Shown here piece by piece: positions 63,411 through 64,000 of a stretch of DNA of 64,000 bases; positions within the stretch are counted from its first letter, which is position 1, and each line of letters starts with the position of its first letter. The DNA comes from Priestia aryabhattai (GTDB lineage Bacteria; Bacillota; Bacilli; Bacillales; Bacillaceae_H). Position numbers and translations under genes: made by a program. A model generated the notes under the pieces. That model had not been told where the DNA came from. It did not search any database and saw only the letters and a program-made list of their open reading frames with translations. The DNA lies in NCBI RefSeq assembly GCF_023715685.1, contig NZ_JAMBOQ010000003.1, positions 62,001 to 126,000 of the forward strand. The letters run 5' to 3'.

Positions 63411-63480
63411 ATGTTCTTTGTGAATCTACTCATAAACTAATCGAGATGTTCTTTGTGAATCTACTCATAAACTAATCGAG
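63411..63480. repeat. Perfect 35-bp tandem duplication
   Basis: Two identical, adjacent 35-bp units, each ATGTTCTTTG to TAATCGAG. It lies just upstream of the ribosome site of the LtaS-family gene, so it lengthens that gene's 5' leader or duplicates a control element. Confidence 0.95.
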
Positions 63481-63494
63481 AAAGGAAAATCAAA

Positions 63495-64000
63495 ATGAAG
63501 CGAATCATTTCTAAGCCGCTGCACTATTTCATATTAGCCGCTGTTTTAATGTGGATAAAGTCGTACGTGGCTTATAAAACTGAATTTAACTTAGGCGTAA
63601 GCGGCGTAATGCAGCAATTGTTGCTGTTTATAAACCCTGTGAGTTCAGTACTGATTTTTTTAGGAATCGGCTTATTTTTTAAAGGAAAGAAAGCAGGAGC
63701 TTGGATTCTTGCAGGCAGTTTCATTATGACGCTGCTGTTATACAGCAACATTCTTTATTATCGTTTTTTTAACGATTTTGTAACGCTTCCCACACTATTG
63801 CAGACAAGTAATGCAGGAAGTATGGGCGGAAGCATTATGGATTTATTAAAAGCACATGATGTTTTTTATTTTGTTGATTTTATTATTTATTTTTTCTTCT
63901 TTTTTAGTAAAAAAATTGACTGGTATAATGAAAAGGTATCAGTTAAGAATGCTGTAACTATTCTTTCTCTAGGATTCATGGTCTTTTCTGTCAACTTAAC
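63495..64000 (+). CDS. LtaS-family lipoteichoic acid synthase/primase, N-terminal part
   Basis: The frame runs open from ATG 63495 (AAAGGAAA upstream) to the window edge, about 168 codons. It encodes at least four hydrophobic helices. The segments LLLFINPVSSVLIFLGIGLFF-like (FINPVSSVLIFLGIG), LLLYSNILYYRFFNDFVTLP and QTSNAGSMGGSIMDLLKAHD are diagnostic of the LtaS/YfnI/YqgS/YvgJ membrane domain. The extracellular phosphatase-type catalytic domain lies beyond the window, so the paralogue cannot be named. Confidence 0.88.
   Translation, partial: MKRIISKPLHYFILAAVLMWIKSYVAYKTEFNLGVSGVMQQLLLFINPVSSVLIFLGIGLFFKGKKAGAWILAGSFIMTLLLYSNILYYRFFNDFVTLPTLLQTSNAGSMGGSIMDLLKAHDVFYFVDFIIYFFFFFSKKIDWYNEKVSVKNAVTILSLGFMVFSVNL

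Overview
The window reads as a chromosomal segment of a low-GC Gram-positive Bacillaceae bacterium, most likely Priestia (Bacillus) megaterium. The glucose dehydrogenase at 50424-51209 looks, from memory, nearly identical to the classical B. megaterium enzyme. AGGAGG-type ribosome sites, GTG/TTG starts, B. subtilis-like cassettes (glnKL-glsA-alsT, dctP/dctB/dctSR, bioYDA, nupG) and a ppc gene all fit. No rRNA, tRNA, phage, intact insertion sequence or CRISPR array was seen.

Layout. 1-1.8 kb: a partial gene, a long gene-poor gap, a translationally coupled ywbE pair and an HxlR regulator divergent from an MFS exporter (to 3.3 kb). 3.3-4.6 kb: a luciferase-like oxidoreductase and a MITE-like repeat. 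4.7-10.8 kb: a biotin-independent malonate decarboxylase operon, mdcH-A-B-C-DE-G, with the beta and gamma subunits fused. 10.8-15.8 kb: glutamine sensing and use (glnL, glnK, glsA, alsT). 15.8-22.5 kb: a DUF3311/SSS symporter pair, a cupin protein, a ZTP riboswitch controlling an APC permease, a frameshifted lipoprotein gene and a thioesterase. 22.6-31.6 kb: ppc, an orphan protein, a Rieske oxygenase behind a leader terminator, fetAB, metY and a 5'-truncated MacB-type permease. 31.7-36.5 kb: intracellular subtilisin, a stand-alone dihydropteroate synthase, a zinc dehydrogenase, a small membrane protein and a DUF4097 protein. 36.9-43.2 kb: guanine riboswitch plus nupG, an APC permease, a BirA box with bioY-bioD-bioA, and a second, longer copy of the repeat. 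43.2-51.2 kb: TerC, the C4-dicarboxylate system with a cre site, and glcU-gdh. 51.2-53.2 kb: a compact operon of a Trp/Asp/Asn-rich repeat protein, a leaderless ApbE and a ferric-reductase-like heme membrane protein.

53.3-62.0 kb is the most distinctive block. Two outward-facing sigma-54 (-24/-12) promoters flank one enhancer-binding protein gene. The leftward promoter drives a cyclic-imide-hydrolase/PgdA-like deacetylase, a CxxC protein and a CobW metallochaperone. The rightward promoter drives a zinc dehydrogenase, a nitrilase-superfamily amidohydrolase, an NCS1 permease and an SDR. Together they look like an uptake-and-degradation regulon for a cyclic imide, ureide or pyrimidine-like nitrogen source; that substrate is inference. 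62.0-64.0 kb: an XRE regulator with a membrane protein, a paralogue of the 43.2-kb small protein, a 35-bp tandem duplication and the 5' part of an LtaS-family gene.

Many starts were moved downstream of the longest open frame to the codon with a correctly spaced Shine-Dalgarno sequence; each entry says so.
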